DNA of 64,000 nucleotides from CAZAQK01 sp046344715 (GTDB lineage Bacteria; Pseudomonadota; Alphaproteobacteria; Rickettsiales; SXRF01). The stretch covers positions 1 to 64,000 of the forward strand of contig JBKDKX010000023.1 in the NCBI GenBank assembly GCA_046344715.1. Direction: 5' to 3'. Position numbers and translations under genes: made by a program. The notes beneath the pieces are model-generated. The model did not search any database, had not been told where the DNA came from, and saw only the letters and a program-made list of their open reading frames with translations. Below, in pieces: positions 17,943 through 26,850 of this stretch; positions within the stretch are counted from its first letter, which is position 1, and each line of letters begins with the position of its first letter.

Positions 17943-19166
17943 ATGCCGACTCACAACGAAAAGCACGCAGACACGCTGTTTATCAACGCCAACCTCGCTA
18001 CTATGGCGGGTGAGGGGTATGGTATTATAGAAAATGTTGCAGTCGGCATTACGGATGGTCGCATATCTTATATTGGCACGGAAGTGGGAATCACAGCCAA
18101 TGTGGTGCATGATTTGGCAGGCAAATGGCTTACCCCCGGGCTGGTGGATTGCCACACACACCTTGTATATGCTGGAAACCGTGCGCATGAATTTGCAGCC
18201 CGTCAGGCCGGAAAGACCTATGCACAGATTGCGGCCGAAGGTGGCGGTATTGCCTACACAGTGAAGCAAACGCGGGCAGCAAGCGAGGCAGAGCTTTTTG
18301 CCCAGAGTGAAAAACGCCTGCAGCATTTCCTGCGCGAGGGTGTTACCACCATGGAGATCAAATCCGGCTATGGGCTGGATTTGGACACTGAACTGAAAAT
18401 GCTGCGTGTGGCTAAAAAACTCGGTGAGAAATATCCCGTCACCATTCGCAAAACTTTTTTAGGCGCGCACAGCGTGCCTGCTGAATTCAAGGGCAGGGCG
18501 GATGAGTATATTGATGCGGTGGTGAGTGACATGATCCCTGCGATTGCCAAAGAAAAACTAGCAGACGCGGTGGATGGGTTTTGCGAACATATTGCCTTCA
18601 CGCCAGCGCAAATCGCCAGAGTGTTTGATGCGGCGAAGAAACATGGCCTTGCGGTGAAGCTGCACGCCGAGCAGCTATCAGATCAGGGCGGGGCTGCAAT
18701 GGCCGCGCAATATAAGGCCTTATCAGCCGACCATCTGGAGTTCGCATCTGAAGAAGGCATTAAGGCGATGGCGGCAAGCGGCACGGTTGCCGTGCTGCTG
18801 CCGGGGGCATTTTATATGCTGAAGGAAAAACAAAAGCCGCCGGTGGAATTACTGCGGAAGCATGGCGTGGCGATTGCGCTGGCATCGGATTGCAACCCCG
18901 GCACATCGCCGGTATTGAGCTTAGTTGCCATGCTTAATATGGGTTGTACGCTGTTTGGCTTGACGCCGGAAGAAGCGCTCAGGGGCATTACAGTAAATGC
19001 CGCAAAAGCCTTAGGGATTGCCGATATTGGTACGCTGGAGGTGGGCAAGGTTGCGGATTTAGCGATTTGGGATATAACCCATCCGCAGGATTTGGCGTAT
19101 CACTTAGGCGGCAATGCGTGCGTGGGAACAATAAAAAAAGGACAATACAATGGAAATCATTCTTAA
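17943..19166 (+). CDS. hutI: imidazolonepropionase
   Basis: A 407-residue amidohydrolase that opens imidazolonepropionate to formimidoylglutamate. The metal site DCHTHLVYAGNR has His71 and His73; KLHAEQLSD, SADHLEF and ASDCNPGTSP supply the remaining ligands and substrate contacts. Length is typical. Its 3' end overlaps hutH by 17 bases, so the two form an operon. No good ribosome site is visible before the ATG. Confidence 0.93.
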   Translation: MPTHNEKHADTLFINANLATMAGEGYGIIENVAVGITDGRISYIGTEVGITANVVHDLAGKWLTPGLVDCHTHLVYAGNRAHEFAARQAGKTYAQIAAEGGGIAYTVKQTRAASEAELFAQSEKRLQHFLREGVTTMEIKSGYGLDLDTELKMLRVAKKLGEKYPVTIRKTFLGAHSVPAEFKGRADEYIDAVVSDMIPAIAKEKLADAVDGFCEHIAFTPAQIARVFDAAKKHGLAVKLHAEQLSDQGGAAMAAQYKALSADHLEFASEEGIKAMAASGTVAVLLPGAFYMLKEKQKPPVELLRKHGVAIALASDCNPGTSPVLSLVAMLNMGCTLFGLTPEEALRGITVNAAKALGIADIGTLEVGKVADLAIWDITHPQDLAYHLGGNACVGTIKKGQYNGNHS

Positions 19167-20673
19167 AGGCGACCACCTCACGGTTGAAGAGCTCTACCGC
19201 TTTGCGCAAAGCGCGCTCGACCCCAAGGCAAAAATCAAAATCACCATTGATGAGGCGGCAAAAAAACGCGTGGCCGCTGCCGAGAAATATCTGCATAAAC
19301 TGGCCAACAGCGGCGAGACGATTTACAGCATCAATACCGGCTTTGGATTTTTCGTGAATACGCGCATTGAGCCGGATCAAATGTCGCAGTTGCAGACCAA
19401 CATCATCCGCTCGCATGCCTGCGGTGTGGGCGAGGAACTGCCGCGTGATCTGGTGATGATGCTGTGGCTGATTCTGCTCAATTCCGTTTGCCGCGGCCAT
19501 CGCGGCATTGCACTTTCCAAGCTGGAGGCGATTGTATCCATGCTGGAGGCGGGTGTCCTCGCTTGCGTGCCTGCGCGTGGGAGCGTCGGCGCATCGGGCG
19601 ACCTTGCCCCCACAGCGCACGCCGTGCTTGCCACCATCGGCGAAGGCGAATGCACCGCGCCAGCTGCGGATGGATTTGCCCGCATGAACGCCGCCGATGC
19701 ACTGAAGAAAGCAAAAATATCTCCCATCACGCTTGGGCCGAAGGAAGGGCTGTGCCTCATCAACGGCACGCAGCTTACCGCCGCACTCGCCGTAAAACTC
19801 TGGAATGAAGCAAAGCTATTGCTGGATACTGCGAATATGTCAGCGGCCTTAAGCATTGAGGGGCTGCGTGCGAGTCATCACATGACGGAAGACATGCTGC
19901 TTAAAGAACAGCGGCAGGAAGGTACGCTGCATTGTGGCCGTGAGATTGCCGGATGGCTGGGCGACACGGAAATTTCCAAAAGCCACACGGGTTGCAGCCG
20001 CGTGCAGGACCCGTATTCCTTCCGCTGCGCGCCGCAGGTGCATGGCATGGTGTGGGAAGAGCTGATGCACAGCAAAAAAATTCTGGAGCGTGAGATCAAC
20101 TCCACCTCCGACAACCCGATTTTATTCCCCGATGAAGAGCGCGTCATCCATGGCGGGAATTTCCACGCCATATACCCTGCGCGGGTATCCGACCATCTGG
20201 GTGCGGCACTCACCACGCTGGCCGCAATTGCGGAACGCCGCGTGAATATCATGATGAGTAAGGACAAATCCGGCCTGCCGACATTTCTCATCGAAAAGGG
20301 TGGGCTGAACTCGGGGTTCATGATGGTGCAGGTGACGGCCGCAGCGCTGGTTGCTGAATGCCGCAGCTTATGTTTTCCGGCGAGTGTGGATTCCGTGCCC
20401 ACGAATAACGATCAGGAAGACCATGTATCCATGGGCGTGGGCGCGGGACTGAAGGCATTGCAGATTGCAAAACACGCCCATTATGTGCTGGCGATTGAGC
20501 TGCTGGTTGCCGCGCAAGCGGTGGATATGGTGGGGCTTAAAACATCGGCCAAACTTGAAAAAGTAAAAGCCGAAATCCGCAAGGTGGCGAAGTATCTCGA
20601 TAATGACCGGTTCATTAATCCGGATATTGAAGCGGTGCATGGGCTGGTGAAGGCGGGATTAATCCCCGCATAA
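19150..20673 (+). CDS. hutH: histidine ammonia-lyase
   Basis: A 507-residue ammonia-lyase that turns histidine into urocanate and ammonia. The cofactor-forming Ala-Ser-Gly is residues 148-150 in GSVGASGDLAPTAH, and the NTGFG motif with the nearby active Tyr is at 62-66. Length is normal. AAAAAAGGA precedes the ATG, which lies inside the end of hutI. Palindromic repeats follow directly. Confidence 0.95.
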   Translation: MEIILKGDHLTVEELYRFAQSALDPKAKIKITIDEAAKKRVAAAEKYLHKLANSGETIYSINTGFGFFVNTRIEPDQMSQLQTNIIRSHACGVGEELPRDLVMMLWLILLNSVCRGHRGIALSKLEAIVSMLEAGVLACVPARGSVGASGDLAPTAHAVLATIGEGECTAPAADGFARMNAADALKKAKISPITLGPKEGLCLINGTQLTAALAVKLWNEAKLLLDTANMSAALSIEGLRASHHMTEDMLLKEQRQEGTLHCGREIAGWLGDTEISKSHTGCSRVQDPYSFRCAPQVHGMVWEELMHSKKILEREINSTSDNPILFPDEERVIHGGNFHAIYPARVSDHLGAALTTLAAIAERRVNIMMSKDKSGLPTFLIEKGGLNSGFMMVQVTAAALVAECRSLCFPASVDSVPTNNDQEDHVSMGVGAGLKALQIAKHAHYVLAIELLVAAQAVDMVGLKTSAKLEKVKAEIRKVAKYLDNDRFINPDIEAVHGLVKAGLIPA

Positions 20674-20700
20674 GCGCAGCGCATTGCGCGGTCTGGTATT

Positions 20701-20775
20701 CGTCATTGCGAGGAGCAAAGCGACGAAGCAATCCAGTTTAGGGAGATGGATTGCTTCGCTACGCTCGCAATGACG
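20701..20775. repeat. palindromic repeat element, GTCATTGCGAG family (intergenic copy)
   Basis: CGTCATTGCGAG (20701-20712) is exactly complementary to CTCGCAATGACG (20764-20775), and inner arms GAAGCAATCCA and TGGATTGCTTC pair across the middle. The same 12-base ends and the same CAATCCAG/CTGGATTG core occur inside kynB at 32009-32097. Confidence 0.88.
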
Positions 20776-20784
20776 GGTAAAACT

Positions 20785-20862
20785 CGTCATCCCGCATTTA
20801 TTGCGGGATCTCAGGCGACACGGTATAACGGCTGTAGATCCCCGAACAAGTCGGGGATGACG
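20785..20862. repeat. palindromic repeat element, GTCATCCC family
   Basis: CGTCATCCC (20785-20793) pairs exactly with GGGATGACG (20854-20862). Internal hairpins CCCGCA-TTTAT-TGCGGG and CCCCGA-ACAAG-TCGGGG are present. It lies nine bases behind the GTCATTGCGAG element, so two families sit in tandem in the 250-base space between hutH and the next gene; nothing else is seen there. Confidence 0.85.
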
Positions 20863-20923
20863 AAGTAAAAAAGTGCATGGGTTGGTGAAGGGTGGTAGGA
20901 ATTAGATTCCAGTTATTCACAAT

Positions 20924-21463
20924 TTAGCCACCAAGACTTCGTCCGCTCCTAAAAATTCTTCTGCCCACAGGCGAAACCGCGGATCTATTTCCTATCATCT
21001 CGCCGCACGTTTGGCCAAGCAACGTCAGTTTAGACAAAATTTGCTCATGATTGGCATCGTATCCAGCATCATTCAACGTAGAAGAAGCTATTTCCATTAG
21101 AGGTTGCCAAAACTTTTGCGATACTGCATTCCGATCCATGGAACTTAGCGCATAACGCGGGCTTAAGGAGGGGTCTCTGGTTTTTAACGCCTTTAGAGCA
21201 CGCCCGGCTGACCTTACTTTTTCCAGGGTGTCTTCTGTTGGAGAAGCAGACTGAATATCTGCTTCTGCAACTCCAATTGTTTTCAGAAATAATGCACGCA
21301 TTTTATCGGCAGAAACTTTAACATCCGCTGGGGGTAAAGCACCCTCTCTTTTAGTCAGCTTACCCGATAAGTTATCAACCATTTTAGACGCTATTTTACG
21401 TAGAATATCTACGGAATTATCTATACTTTCGTGCATCTTTTCGATGCGCTTATTCGTATCCAT
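20924..21463 (-). CDS. unknown helical protein, 179 residues
   Basis: Soluble, highly charged, predicted mostly helical, without signal peptide or membrane segment; the C terminus is Arg/Ser/Gly-rich (about RRIFRSGRSLGG). AAGGAA precedes the ATG. It follows the 215-residue membrane-like protein by 69 bases on the same strand, so the two may be co-transcribed. It is AT-richer than the hut genes on both sides. No family recognised. Confidence 0.6.
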   Translation of the reverse strand: MDTNKRIEKMHESIDNSVDILRKIASKMVDNLSGKLTKREGALPPADVKVSADKMRALFLKTIGVAEADIQSASPTEDTLEKVRSAGRALKALKTRDPSLSPRYALSSMDRNAVSQKFWQPLMEIASSTLNDAGYDANHEQILSKLTLLGQTCGEMIGNRSAVSPVGRRIFRSGRSLGG

Positions 21464-21532
21464 AAAAATTCCTTGGAATCATAAAACTATCCGGCCGCAT
21501 AATGTTTCCATTCTACGCCAACCTATATTTAA

Positions 21533-22180
21533 CTAAGCAATAGAAGGCTTTTGCTGGTTAGCACGCTGCTGTTCAACCATTTTGGTAAAACTGCGGGTCT
21601 TATCTAATCCAGGTTCTTGAACAATTCCAAGCGCAAGACTTTTTTGTTTTTCTTGTTGAGCCTGTTGATCCAAACCTATCTGATACTCTTTTTCCAGACG
21701 TTCTTTACCTTCAGATGCTCCCCAAGCCGCACCCACCAGACCGCCAAGAAAAGGAAGGGCTGCAACGGCTAATGTCGCTAACGGAGCCAATGTAATACCT
21801 CCTGCAGCTGCAATGCCAACGGAAGCTATGGCAATGACTGTACCCGTAAGCATGCCGCCGAAACCACCAGAAAAGAATTCTCTATTCAAGTAAGATGGAG
21901 GCTTTATTTCCTTGCCGAATTTTTGCTCGTGTTCCATTCGGGATTTGCCGTAACTACCACCAATAAGCCCGCCTATACCAGTGCTAGCTGCAAAAGTGGC
22001 AACTGGCAGAAATGGTGCTACTCCTGCTGCAGCCGGTCCTATAGCAGCAACAGCGGCTATCGCTGCAAGACTAATGGGAATGTCTAAAAGAATAGAACCA
22101 AGTCCTGCCCCTATGATGGCTTCATCATTGTACAGGCTGGGTTTTTCTGTTGGTTGAATCTTCGGTGTTTCTTTTGCCAT
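21533..22180 (-). CDS. unknown glycine/alanine-rich membrane-type protein with internal duplication
   Basis: 215 residues with two long Gly/Ala-rich hydrophobic stretches (about 20-68 and 105-150), each ending in a similar pattern: GGLIGGSYGKSRMEHE near 72-87 and GGLVGAAWGASEGKERLE near 144-161. The rest is charged and Gln-rich at the C terminus. Such hairpins with small-residue spacing are seen in membrane-inserting proteins. GGAG lies upstream of the ATG. A tetranucleotide repeat lies about 80 bases before the start. No family recognised; membrane insertion is inferred from composition. Confidence 0.6.
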   Translation of the reverse strand: MAKETPKIQPTEKPSLYNDEAIIGAGLGSILLDIPISLAAIAAVAAIGPAAAGVAPFLPVATFAASTGIGGLIGGSYGKSRMEHEQKFGKEIKPPSYLNREFFSGGFGGMLTGTVIAIASVGIAAAGGITLAPLATLAVAALPFLGGLVGAAWGASEGKERLEKEYQIGLDQQAQQEKQKSLALGIVQEPGLDKTRSFTKMVEQQRANQQKPSIA

Positions 22181-22256
22181 AATTAAGCTCCATTTCTGGA
22201 TTTATTATAACGAATTAACCTTTTATTTTGTGTGACAGTTTTGTGAATGTTGATTT

Positions 22257-22282
22257 CTATCTATCTATCTATCTATCTATCT
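22257..22282. repeat. tetranucleotide repeat (CTAT), about 6.5 copies
   Basis: Uninterrupted CTAT units in the 167-base gap between hutU and the 215-residue protein gene (minus strand, start 22180). It lies in the likely promoter region of that gene. Slippage at such a tract can change spacing, but no evidence of phase variation can be had from one sequence. Confidence 0.85.
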
Positions 22283-22320
22283 GATTTTAAAAAATAAATT
22301 GGCATAGAAATAGTCGAGCC

Positions 22321-22345
22321 AGACCCCGCAACAAGTGCGGGGTGA
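22321..22345. repeat. half palindromic element next to the hutU stop
   Basis: AGACCCCGC-AACAAGT-GCGGGGTGAC: the outer half of a GTCATCCC-family element, ending three bases before the hutU stop. It may also act as a hairpin at the 3' end of hutU messages. Confidence 0.65.
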
Positions 22346-22347
22346 CA

Positions 22348-24018
22348 TTAAACCATCGGCAGTTTAAGCCCTTTTTCTTTCGCGCATTCAATCGCGATGT
22401 CATACCCAGCATCGGCGTGGCGCATGACGCCGGTGGCGGGGTCGTTGGTGAGGACGCGCTCTAAACGTTTCGCCGCGTCATCCGTGCCGTCAGCCACAAT
22501 CACCATGCCCGAATGCTGCGAGAAGCCCATGCCCACACCGCCGCCATGATGCAAACTCACCCATGTGGCGCCGCTTGCGGTGTTGAGCAGCGCGTTGAGT
22601 AGCGGCCAGTCGGATACCGCATCACTGCCATCTTTCATGCTTTCCGTTTCGCGGTTGGGGGAGGCGACTGAGCCGGAATCCAGATGGTCACGCCCTATCA
22701 CAATGGGGGCGGAGAGCTCGCCGCTTTTCACCATCTCGTTAAACGCCAGCCCGAGCTTGGCGCGGTCACCCAGCCCTACCCAGCAGATGCGGGCGGGCAG
22801 CCCCTGAAACTTGATTTTTTTATGCGCCATATCCAGCCAGTTGTGCAGGTGCTTATCATGCGGGATGAGTTCTTTTACCTTGGCATCGGTCTTTGCAATA
22901 TCCTGCGGGTCGCCGGAGAGTGCCACCCAGCGGAACGGCCCAATGCCACGGCAGAAGAGCGGGCGGATGTATGCCGGCACGAAGCCGGGGAAATCAAACG
23001 CGTTGATTGCGCCTGCATCAAACGCCATCTGGCGGATGTTGTTGCCGTAATCCACCACGGGGATGCCCTGCTTGTGGAATTCCAGCATGGCGCGCACTTG
23101 TGTGGCCATGGAGGCTTTGGCAAGGCGCACCATATCCTCCGGGTGTTCGGCGCGCAGCTTTGCGGCTTGCTCCATGCTCATGCCAGCGGGCAAATAGCCA
23201 TTCAGCGGGTCATGCGCGGAGGTTTGGTCGGTCACCGCATCGGGCTTGATGCCGCGCTTGATGAGTTCCGGAAAGATTTCCGCCGCGTTGCCAAGCAGCC
23301 CGACCGATACGGGTTTTTTGGCATTTTTGATAATCTTCAGTGCTTCATCCAGCGTGGTGGCCTTGTGGTCGAGGTATTTGGTCTCAAGGCGTTTTTCAAT
23401 GCGCGTGGGGTCGCACTCCACTGCAAGCATCGAAGCACCCGCCATGGTGGCCGCTAGCGGTTGTGCACCGCCCATGCCGCCGAGGCCGCCGGTTAGAATC
23501 CATTTGCCCGCCAAGTCACCGCCAAAATGCTGTCTGCCCATTTCCACAAAGGTTTCATACGTGCCCTGCACGATGCCCTGCGAGCCAATGTAAATCCATG
23601 AACCCGCGGTCATCTGCCCATACATGGCGAGACCCTTGGCATCGAGCTCATGGAAATGTTTCCACGTTGCCCAGTGTGGTACAATGTTTGAATTGGCCAG
23701 CAGCACGCGCGGTGCATTCTCATGCGTTTTGAACACACCGACCGGCTTGCCGGATTGGATGAGGAGGGTTTCATCTTTCTCCAGTGCCTTGAGTGTTTCC
23801 ACGATGGTATCGAAACATTCCCAGTTGCGCGCGGCCTTGCCAATGCCGCCATACACCACCAGCTCGTCCGGGTTTTCGGCCACATCGGGGTCAAGATTAT
23901 TCATCAGCATGCGCAGCGGCGCTTCGGTCAGCCAGCTTTTGGCAGAAAGTTTTGTGCCGGTTGCCGCTTTAATGATGCGCTTGTTTGAAATCGCTTTTTC
24001 TGCTTTTGCCGTTGCCAT
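22348..24018 (-). CDS. hutU: urocanate hydratase
   Basis: A 556-residue urocanase, exactly the usual family length, converting urocanate to imidazolonepropionate with bound NAD. The conserved GGLGGMGGAQPLA (NAD region) lies near residues 172-184, and the HHGGGVGMGFSQHSG stretch near 492-506. I start at ATG 24018 (MATAKAEK) preceded by GGAAAG; a longer frame to 24084 would overlap hutG. Only about 23 bases separate its start from that of the divergent hutG. Confidence 0.95.
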   Translation of the reverse strand: MATAKAEKAISNKRIIKAATGTKLSAKSWLTEAPLRMLMNNLDPDVAENPDELVVYGGIGKAARNWECFDTIVETLKALEKDETLLIQSGKPVGVFKTHENAPRVLLANSNIVPHWATWKHFHELDAKGLAMYGQMTAGSWIYIGSQGIVQGTYETFVEMGRQHFGGDLAGKWILTGGLGGMGGAQPLAATMAGASMLAVECDPTRIEKRLETKYLDHKATTLDEALKIIKNAKKPVSVGLLGNAAEIFPELIKRGIKPDAVTDQTSAHDPLNGYLPAGMSMEQAAKLRAEHPEDMVRLAKASMATQVRAMLEFHKQGIPVVDYGNNIRQMAFDAGAINAFDFPGFVPAYIRPLFCRGIGPFRWVALSGDPQDIAKTDAKVKELIPHDKHLHNWLDMAHKKIKFQGLPARICWVGLGDRAKLGLAFNEMVKSGELSAPIVIGRDHLDSGSVASPNRETESMKDGSDAVSDWPLLNALLNTASGATWVSLHHGGGVGMGFSQHSGMVIVADGTDDAAKRLERVLTNDPATGVMRHADAGYDIAIECAKEKGLKLPMV

Positions 24019-24041
24019 TGCTTCTTTCCTTCCTGTAGCAT

Positions 24042-24851
24042 GTGCCGATGGAAACATACCGATATATTCCGGGCACAGTGCCAATCATCATTAGCATGCC
24101 GCATACGGGCACGCATGTTCCGGCGGATATACTAGCCCGATTTACGCCAGAGGCCAAGCAGCTTCCTGATACCGATTGGCACATAAGCAGGCTATACGAT
24201 TTTGCTGGGTTGCTCGGCTGCCATATGCTTATACCGGCTTGTTCACGTTATGTGATTGACCTCAACCGCCCGGAAAATGATGCAAGCCTATATCCCGGCA
24301 AGTTTACCACTGGCCTGTGCCCTGCAACTTTGTTTGATGGCAGCCCGCTATATCGCGAGGGGTACACGCCAGATGCGGCGGAGATTGCTGCACGCAAGGA
24401 GCAATACTGGCGGCCATACCATACGAAGCTTGCAGCACTGGTTGATGATCTCAAAGCGCAGCATGGCAAAGTGGTGGTGTTTGATGCGCATTCCATCCGC
24501 TCGGAAGTATCCACATTATTCGAAGGTGTGCTTCCTGATCTGAATATCGGCACGGCGGATGGTGCTTCTGCCGATATCGCACTTAGCAATGCGGTGGTTT
24601 CCGTGTGTAATGATAGCCCGTATTCGTATGTGTATAACGGCCGCTTCAAAGGCGGCTACATCACCCGCCATTACGGCAGGCCGGAAGCAGGCATTCATGC
24701 CATCCAGCTGGAACTGGCGCAAAAGAATTACATGGATGAAAAATTCCCATTTTCTTATGACGAAGCAAAGGCAGTGGGCTTGCAGGCCACTTTGGCTAAT
24801 GTGCTCTATGCGATTGGGGCGGGGATGACAGGAATTAATTCACCGCAGTAA
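24042..24851 (+). CDS. hutG: N-formylglutamate deformylase
   Basis: A 269-residue N-formylglutamate amidohydrolase (FGase family) releasing formate and glutamate, the last hut step. PHTGTHVP near residues 20-27, DTDWHISRLYDF near 43-54 and DLNRPEND near 70-77 are family hallmarks carrying metal and substrate contacts. The start may be GTG 24042 or ATG 24048; neither has a clear ribosome site. The 3' end overlaps the convergent MlaC-like gene by 17 bases. Confidence 0.9.
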   Translation: MPMETYRYIPGTVPIIISMPHTGTHVPADILARFTPEAKQLPDTDWHISRLYDFAGLLGCHMLIPACSRYVIDLNRPENDASLYPGKFTTGLCPATLFDGSPLYREGYTPDAAEIAARKEQYWRPYHTKLAALVDDLKAQHGKVVVFDAHSIRSEVSTLFEGVLPDLNIGTADGASADIALSNAVVSVCNDSPYSYVYNGRFKGGYITRHYGRPEAGIHAIQLELAQKNYMDEKFPFSYDEAKAVGLQATLANVLYAIGAGMTGINSPQ

Positions 24852-25446
24852 GTTTTTCCAGCTTCTGAATAATACTACCCACACCGCCTTTTGAAGCCGC
24901 CTGCGCGAATTCCGTACGGTGGGTGGAAAGCAGGCTGACGCCTTCGATGATCACATCAATGATTTTATAACCCTTACCATCACTGTTTGGTTTTACCAGA
25001 TAATCCACGTTCATTTTTTTCGCGTTGGATAATTTAATTTGCGTGCGGGTGGTAAAGTTGTCATTTGCCTGGTCTTTGACTTCCAGCACTTTAATATCCA
25101 CTACCTTCTGGTCATCGCCGGTGGCATAGGTGGAGACATACGTCTGTACCAGGAAATTGTGATAAAGCTCGGCGTAACGCTGGCGCTGTTCCTCGGTAGC
25201 ACTTCTCCACGCTGCGCCAATCACGAATTTGGCAATCCACTGCGTATCCACCACGGTGGCGAATCCACGCTTTAAGGATTCCATACGATCATCCGGTTTT
25301 TTGCTGGGGTCGGTGATCATGGTGAGTGTCATATTCGCCATTTCATGTGCAAGTTCCATGCGCTCTTTATGCGTATCGGCAAAGGCAGGTGTATATGCGA
25401 ATGAAATTATCAGGGCGAAAAGTGCGAGGGCGTGGATGCGGATCAT
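24835..25446 (-). CDS. MlaC-like periplasmic lipid-binding protein
   Basis: A 203-residue protein with a Sec signal peptide (MIRIHALALFALIISF, cleavage after AFA near residue 23) and a toluene-tolerance/MlaC domain filling the mature part. MlaC carries phospholipid between the outer-membrane MlaA complex and the inner-membrane MlaFEDB transporter; none of those partners is in this window, so this is a solitary gene. I start at ATG 25446 with AGAGAG upstream; the longer frame to 25557 is the translation of a palindromic repeat. Confidence 0.8.
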   Translation of the reverse strand: MIRIHALALFALIISFAYTPAFADTHKERMELAHEMANMTLTMITDPSKKPDDRMESLKRGFATVVDTQWIAKFVIGAAWRSATEEQRQRYAELYHNFLVQTYVSTYATGDDQKVVDIKVLEVKDQANDNFTTRTQIKLSNAKKMNVDYLVKPNSDGKGYKIIDVIIEGVSLLSTHRTEFAQAASKGGVGSIIQKLEKLTAVN

Positions 25447-25468
25447 AATTCTCTCTTTTTGTAAAAAG

Positions 25469-25548
25469 CACCCCCTCTGGGAGGGGAAAGTTATGTTGCG
25501 GGGGAAATCTTCTCGGTACGCAGACGAATAACAAACCCAGAGGGGGCA
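25469..25548. repeat. long inverted repeat upstream of the MlaC-like gene
   Basis: CCCCCTCTGGG (25469-25479) pairs with CCCAGAGGGGG (25538-25548); AAAGTTATG-like and CATAAC sequences inside do not pair well. It resembles the other palindromic elements in size. The rest of the 25447-25755 gap holds the kyn promoter region. Confidence 0.7.
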
Positions 25549-25687
25549 CAATCTCAATATATCGTATAAAAGTTACATCTTATTAAAAAATATCAACAAT
25601 TTGTCTTGCATTTTATCTAATTCATGGTGCTTCGGCGATGAATGTGAACATAGGTAATTATTAAGATTATTCAAGCCTATCCCTTGG

Positions 25688-25715
25688 TTGAAAAAGGCTT
25701 TTTCCTTGGTATGAT
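25688..25715 (+). promoter_or_regulatory. sigma-70 type promoter of the kyn operon, with overlapping palindrome
   Basis: TTGAAA (25688-25693), 16 bases, TATGAT (25710-25715), 40 bases before the kynA ATG. GAAAAAG-G-CTTTTTC (25690-25704) is a palindrome covering the -35 box and half the spacer, a possible operator. No AsnC/Lrp-type kyn regulator gene is in the window. Confidence 0.5.
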
Positions 25716-25755
25716 GCCGGTTCTCTTCACCCCATATAAAGCGAAATAACATATT

Positions 25756-26847
25756 ATGGCTAAAAAAACTCCATGGGATCAGTATGGCGAGTATTTGCAT
25801 ATTGATAAAATCCTCGCCGCACAGCATCCCAAAAGCGTAGAGGCTGGACATGGTGCCCACGATGAAATGCTCTTCATCCAATTTCACCAAATCTATGAGC
25901 TTTGGTTTAAGCAGATACTCTATGAGCTTGATGATATTACCAGCCGTTTTTCTAAAAGTGTGGTGGATGAAAATGACATGCAGCCCATCATGATTTACCT
26001 CGGACGTATTGTGGAGATTTTCAAGCAAACCGAAAGCATGATTGATGTGCTGGAAACCATGCCGCCACAATCTTTCGTGGATTTTCGTGAATATTTGGGC
26101 ACGGCATCTGGTTTTCAGAGTTTACAGTTCAGGTTGATTGAAACACGTCTTGGCCTAAAGCGCGAGGTACGCCTGCCCGTATTCCACGGGCCATTTGATG
26201 ATAATCTGCTTGATGCCAGCAAGCAGGCGATCAAAGCAGCAGAAAGTAAACCAAGCCTGTTTGAGCAGCTAGATAGCTGGCTTTCACGCACACCCTTTGT
26301 GAATCTGGGTGAGTACACATTCTGGAATGTATACCGCACAGCGGTGCATGGCATGTTTGATGAAAAAGTCAAACTGGCGCATGCGAATTTGAGCGGCGAT
26401 GCGCTTGCCGCAGAACTTGATGCCAGAGAGAAAGGCAAACAGAAATTTGAAGGTGTGTTTGATGAGAAGAAACATGCCGAAGCGGTAAAAGAAGGTAAAT
26501 GGCGGCTTTCATGGAAGGCGTTGCAGGCGGCATTATTCATCACCATTTATCGTAATGAGCCGGCATTGCAGGCACCATATGCACTGCTTAAACACATCAT
26601 GGATGTGGATGAGTTGCTCGCCCGCTGGCGTTTCCGTCACGCACTTATGGTGCAGCGCATGGTGGGTATGGGTATGGGCACAGGCGGCTCATCGGGTTAT
26701 GAATATCTGATGAATACGGTGCTCAAACACCGCATCTTCAGCGATATTTTCGCACTCTCGACCTATCTGATACCATCGCGCCTGCTGCCGCAATTGCCCG
26801 CCGAGATAAGCGACAGGATGGATTATAACTACGCAAAGAAAGCCTAA
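25756..26847 (+). CDS. kynA: tryptophan 2,3-dioxygenase
   Basis: A 363-residue haem dioxygenase opening the tryptophan ring to N-formylkynurenine. The active-site block FHQIYELWFKQ has the distal His44, LGTASGFQSLQFR lies at 114-126, and WRFRHALMVQRMVG gives the haem-ligand His295, followed by a GTGGSSG loop at 309-315. It is longer than many bacterial enzymes (about 280-300 residues) because of a charged stretch around 205-250. First gene of a long plus-strand operon; the ribosome site is weak. Confidence 0.95.
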   Translation: MAKKTPWDQYGEYLHIDKILAAQHPKSVEAGHGAHDEMLFIQFHQIYELWFKQILYELDDITSRFSKSVVDENDMQPIMIYLGRIVEIFKQTESMIDVLETMPPQSFVDFREYLGTASGFQSLQFRLIETRLGLKREVRLPVFHGPFDDNLLDASKQAIKAAESKPSLFEQLDSWLSRTPFVNLGEYTFWNVYRTAVHGMFDEKVKLAHANLSGDALAAELDAREKGKQKFEGVFDEKKHAEAVKEGKWRLSWKALQAALFITIYRNEPALQAPYALLKHIMDVDELLARWRFRHALMVQRMVGMGMGTGGSSGYEYLMNTVLKHRIFSDIFALSTYLIPSRLLPQLPAEISDRMDYNYAKKA

Positions 26848-26850
26848 CTC

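Noticed and set aside
25447..25557. N-terminal extension of the MlaC-like protein
   Set aside because: The extra residues are encoded by the palindromic repeat, and the inner ATG has a ribosome site and begins a signal peptide.
25573..26070. 165-residue minus-strand ORF opposite the start of kynA
   Set aside because: It lies antisense to conserved kynA codons and its product has no family features.
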